A stretch of 57,139 bases of DNA from positions 1-57,139 of the forward strand of contig JAAXHL010000158.1 in NCBI GenBank assembly GCA_012270865.1, written 5' to 3'. Shown here in pieces: positions 54,419 through 57,139 of the stretch. A program made the position numbers and the translations under genes. The notes beneath the pieces are model-generated. The model saw nothing but the letters and a program-made list of their open reading frames with translations. It searched no databases and was not told where the DNA came from. The stretch comes from Candidatus Poribacteria bacterium. Its GTDB lineage: Bacteria > Poribacteria > WGA-4E > WGA-3G. Each line of letters starts with the position of its first letter. Position 1 is the first letter of the stretch.

Positions 54419-54713
54419 TAGAGTTCCTCCATTATCGCCTTTGGCGAGTCTACACGGGGCACCGAATGGCCTGCCTCGCGACAAACCTGCTCAATTATCG
54501 GGCGAGTATAAGCGTTCGCAAGATGCGCGAAGTTCCAAGTTGCAAGATATGGTATATTGTGCGTGGCAGCAAACGCGCATCTTGCCAAAACTCGCGTGTG
54601 ATTCTTTGCCATTCTGCTATTTTTGGATCTTGACTCGGTCGAGCAGCCAAATTGCTCGGTATTGTTGCGTCAATATAAATTTGGTAAGTACTTTTTGGCG
54701 AGTTAATTTCCAT
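54418..54713 (-). pseudogene. PIN-domain toxin with internal deletion and frameshift
   Basis: The first frame reads YQIYIDATIPSNLAARPSQD, then ITREFWQDAR, typical of a PIN N-terminus with its first metal Asp. The second frame, shifted, reads ATHNIPYLATWNFAHLANA then PKAIMEEL, the typical C-terminus with TWN. About 55-60 residues carrying the other acidic residues are missing at the join near 54570. The nuclease must be inactive. Confidence 0.7.
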
Positions 54714-55052
54714 GATTAAAATCGTAACATACAGTGGTATTAAAGTGCAACATTTTTTTACAGTTTCCTATAATCTACTATAGTTTGGACAATATTGTAA
54801 ACTTATGCTGCCTTGTCCAGATAAAGTTCTGTCAGCGTCCCATTGCCTCTATTGGCGATGAATCCAAAGATAAACGCTTGGAAAAGGGCGAAGTTAAGTT
54901 TTGTTGATTGAATAAATGTTGAAAATCCGATAGAATATCTCCTAAGCAGAAACCGAAGGAGGCGTTCAAGTGTTTACTGATAAAGACAATCCATAAACGG
55001 ATTAATAAGGCAGGGACATGCTCCCCTGTCACGCTTTTTCAGGAGCATCGCT
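54714..55052. other. Gene-poor spacer before the TolB-like gene
   Basis: About 340 bp with no recognisable gene. A minus-strand frame without start codon (about 54802-54970, ending NGTLTELYLDKAA) and a very short plus-strand frame after AAGGAGG (GTG 54970, nine codons with stop) may be scraps of an older gene. I see no RNA gene. Confidence 0.35.
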
Positions 55053-56138
55053 ATGCATCAACATAAAGTCATTTTTCTCTGCCTACTGCTACTGCTACTC
55101 GCAACGGCAGCCTCTGCCAAAATCGTTTTTAGTTCAGAACGCGACGGTGTAAAAAGTATCTACCTAATGGACGATGATGGAAGCAACCAGACACTTCTGA
55201 CCGAATCCGAAAAGTTGAAACCCGCTTTACCGTGTTGGTCTCCAGACGGTCAACAGATTTTGTTTAGAAGATTGATCCGAGATACTTTTCGTGAGGACGG
55301 AGTCTGGCGAGCGATTGAGAGTGATGTATTTTTCTTAATGAATACGGACGGCACAAACGTAAGGCAACTTACAGAAAACGATGGCAGTTCTATTGGCAGA
55401 ACTTCCTTTTCACTGGATGGAAAATCTATCGTTTTTAATAGGAGTTTTCGGAAAAACAACGCGTTGAAGGTCGGTATCTATGTGCTGAATATAAGGATGC
55501 TGAAAATGGAAGAAATCCACCAATCGCAAATCAGACCGAATAGCTGCGATTGGTCGCCCGATGGCAAACAGATTCTCTTTGCAGAGGGTATTAATATCGG
55601 TGGCGGTGGTGGCACAATTTGGATCATCGGTGCCGAGGGGCAGAACCCACGTAGACTCATCCCTGCTCCTATTCTGCAAGCGGATAATTTCGTTATTCAC
55701 AGAGAGAAACCGCGTTGGTCGCCCGATGGCAAACAGATTGTGTTTACAGAAATGACGCATAAATGGGAGTTCGTGCCAAATGTTGGCAACGCACGGTTTT
55801 TCGGTGCCTTTCGGTATCTGATTTGCGATCACAACGGAGAAAACATCAAACAACTCCGAATACCGCAGGACTGGCAATGCTATGGTATTGACTGGATGGA
55901 TGAGGGTAAATCGGTTGTTTTTAGTGCGCGGGCAGGGATACCTTTGAACGAACCGCTACGAGGGGATATTGACATACCCCCTTGTTATGTCTATAAGTAT
56001 CATATTCCAACAGGTGAAATCACGCAGCTCACAAACGACCCAGGCTGGGATCAGACAATAGATTGGATCAGCGATGATGTGCTACCCGTAACACCACAAG
56101 GGAAAAAAAAAGTGACGTGGGGAGAAATCAAGCAGTAA
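55053..56138 (+). CDS. TolB-like / DPP4-N beta-propeller, exported
   Basis: 361 residues. A signal peptide (LCLLLLLLATAASA) is followed by PD40 repeats (IVFSSERDGVKSIYLMDDDG; CWSPDGQQILFRR; DWSPDGKQILFAEG; RWSPDGKQIVFTE). It has no catalytic domain. TolB-type propellers bind periplasmic proteins; the absence of the TolB N-terminal domain argues against Tol-Pal function. CAGGAG lies 8 bp before the ATG. Confidence 0.8.
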   Translation: MHQHKVIFLCLLLLLLATAASAKIVFSSERDGVKSIYLMDDDGSNQTLLTESEKLKPALPCWSPDGQQILFRRLIRDTFREDGVWRAIESDVFFLMNTDGTNVRQLTENDGSSIGRTSFSLDGKSIVFNRSFRKNNALKVGIYVLNIRMLKMEEIHQSQIRPNSCDWSPDGKQILFAEGINIGGGGGTIWIIGAEGQNPRRLIPAPILQADNFVIHREKPRWSPDGKQIVFTEMTHKWEFVPNVGNARFFGAFRYLICDHNGENIKQLRIPQDWQCYGIDWMDEGKSVVFSARAGIPLNEPLRGDIDIPPCYVYKYHIPTGEITQLTNDPGWDQTIDWISDDVLPVTPQGKKKVTWGEIKQ

Positions 56139-56209
56139 AGCTGTAAACTGCGAAACTTTCGGTTCATAAAAAGCACATACAGTTGCACGAAGATCAATGG
56201 GGGTGCAAG

Positions 56210-56350
56210 TCTCGGCATAAAAGTAGCGATGTTTGCTTGCGATCTTGCCACGCCATGCTTCGCCTTGATAGATACGCGAGCGTGAAATCCGAATGTTGTC
56301 GCAGACAGAAACCACTGGAAAAGTATCAATGATATAAACGTTATTAGGAT
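56210..56350 (-). pseudogene. Fragment of an IS982-family transposase
   Basis: In one minus-strand frame: IIDTFPVVSVCDNIRISRSR, then IYQGEAWRGKIASKHRYFY. This matches the catalytic-core region of IS982 DDE transposases (DSFP...CDNIR...YRG-type). The frame then changes to unrelated residues and there is no start. It fills part of the 330-bp gap before ubiX; nothing else is recognised there besides the promoter. Confidence 0.55.
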
Positions 56351-56396
56351 TTTTGGAACCTTCGCGCTTTCTGCAAGGTATTCAAGCGGTTTTTCC

Positions 56397-56424
56397 TTGA
56401 ATTATTCTCGTAGTCAGATACAAT
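56397..56424 (+). promoter_or_regulatory. Promoter of ubiX
   Basis: TTGAAT (56397-56402), a 16-bp spacer and TACAAT (56419-56424) are 45 bp before the start. Confidence 0.5.
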
Positions 56425-56468
56425 AGAGGTGCGTTATGTGGAATTTATTGTAAAGGAGAACGTAGCCA

Positions 56469-57059
56469 TTGAAACGGTTGATTGTCGGGATAACAGGTGC
56501 AAGTGCGGGGGTCTACGGTGTCCGCCTGCTTGAGGTCCTCACGAAACATGAGGATATAGAGGTCCATTTGACGATCTCTGCATCGGGTGCGCGCGCCTTG
56601 TCGGAGGAACTTCAGATCGAAATAGACCTCAATAACTTTGAATTGGAGTCGCTTATCGGTATCTCCTCGCCGCGGGTTATTTACCATCACGAATCGGACA
56701 TCGCTGCCCCGATTGCCAGTGGCTCTTTCCGTACAGAGGGGATGATCGTTGTCCCGTGTAGTATGGGGAGCATCGCCTGCATCGCGGCAGGGATGTCGCG
56801 CAACCTTATTCAACGCGCTGCAGATGTGTGTATCAAGGAGAAACGGAAACTGGTACTCGTGCCGCGCGAGACACCGCTGAGTCCTATCCATCTGGAAAAC
56901 ATGCTCAAGTTATCACAGATCGGGGTGTGCGTGTTACCCGCAATGCCGGGGTTCTACCATTTCCCAAAAAACGTGGATGATCTTTTAAACTTCGTTGTGA
57001 CAAAGATCCTTGATCAATTTGGAATAGATACGAAACTCATCCAACGCTGGAAAGAGTAG
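56469..57059 (+). CDS. ubiX: Flavin prenyltransferase UbiX
   Basis: 196 residues. LIVGITGASAGVYGVRLLEV is the flavin-binding start. Then comes APIASGSFRTEGMIVVPCSM, the signature of the prenyl-FMN site, and LVPRETPLSPIHLENML and AMPGFYHFP follow. It makes prenylated FMN for UbiD-type decarboxylases; no ubiD is in the window. The start is TTG at 56469 with AAGGAG 11 bp ahead. The 80 bp after the stop hold only a degenerate copy of the 42197 repeat. Confidence 0.95.
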   Translation: MKRLIVGITGASAGVYGVRLLEVLTKHEDIEVHLTISASGARALSEELQIEIDLNNFELESLIGISSPRVIYHHESDIAAPIASGSFRTEGMIVVPCSMGSIACIAAGMSRNLIQRAADVCIKEKRKLVLVPRETPLSPIHLENMLKLSQIGVCVLPAMPGFYHFPKNVDDLLNFVVTKILDQFGIDTKLIQRWKE

Positions 57060-57139
57060 ACATCTATTTTTGAAATGTTATCGCGAGCGACAAGAAACAC
57101 CCCGGCAAAAACACTCGCTCCTACAAGAGAGGGCCCCGA

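Noticed and set aside
56051..56329. 92-residue minus-strand frame over the end of the TolB-like gene
   Set aside because: Only the neighbouring frame shows IS982 similarity; this one is a shadow.

Overview
The window looks like chromosome from a free-living or sponge/marine-associated bacterium of the Candidatus Poribacteria type, or a close relative in the PVC/FCB/Latescibacteria neighbourhood. This is inference from gene content: two phytanoyl-CoA dioxygenase-family enzymes, a DUF1080 protein, sulfatase-fold and phosphonoacetate-hydrolase-like enzymes, very long beta-propeller proteins (WD40, YCF48/BNR, Reg_prop), glutaminyl-tRNA synthetase, an LL-diaminopimelate aminotransferase and many small toxin-antitoxin genes. 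Base composition is moderate, Shine-Dalgarno sites are mostly GGAGG-like, and several promoters match the sigma70 consensus closely. No 16S rRNA is present to confirm the taxon.

Layout. 1-310: end of a DNA methyltransferase. 385-5391 (minus): a WD40 double propeller, a PspA/IM30 protein and a two-domain AAA+ ATPase in a row, a bacterial ESCRT-III/Vps4-like arrangement. 5716-8112: membrane gluzincin-like protease with TPRs. 8190-9050: internally deleted IS200/IS605 element whose tnpB is split by a MITE; it abuts a GHMP-kinase/nucleotidylyltransferase fusion (9053-10972). 11005-21096 (minus): Reg_prop/SpoIIE sensor phosphatase, dapL, a PhyH enzyme, a 14-repeat YCF48-like lipoprotein, dapB and lipA. 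21302-26218 (minus): selenocysteine tRNA (selC), selB, lepB and lepA. 26485-27434: RelE-type toxin/antitoxin pair behind a decayed toxin copy. 27504-30740 (minus): restriction-gene remnant, DUF1080, SDR and a phosphonoacetate-hydrolase-like enzyme.

30912-35091 (plus): HEAT/TPR protein, membrane protein, GlmM-type mutase, YvcK. 35807-42162 (plus): glnS and gltX overlapping by 4 bp, a HigB toxin with an HTH-less partner, a DegT aminotransferase and a branched-chain-amino-acid-type binding lipoprotein, ending in a strong terminator. 42337-46096 (minus): sulfatase-fold enzyme lacking the formylglycine residue, UbiA-type prenyltransferase, beta-helix lipoprotein. 46402-50838 (plus): translation/secretion cluster ffh-rpsP-khpA-trmD-rplS-rnhB-yraN, without rimM. 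50863-53769 (minus): amidohydrolase, PhyH enzyme and D-threonine-aldolase-like enzyme. 53995-57059: DUF433 antitoxin, broken PIN toxin with its small partner, TolB-like propeller, IS982 scrap and ubiX.

Mobile DNA. Five MITE-like elements form two groups. Group A has AGGACTTACGCA ends and 7-bp target duplications (three copies); group B has AACGYGAGTTTGA ends and about 5-bp duplications (two copies). Two group A copies and both group B copies carry the same C-rich/G-rich hairpin core. They sit next to stop or start codons, between selB and selC, and inside tnpB, so they have been active after the IS605-type insertion.
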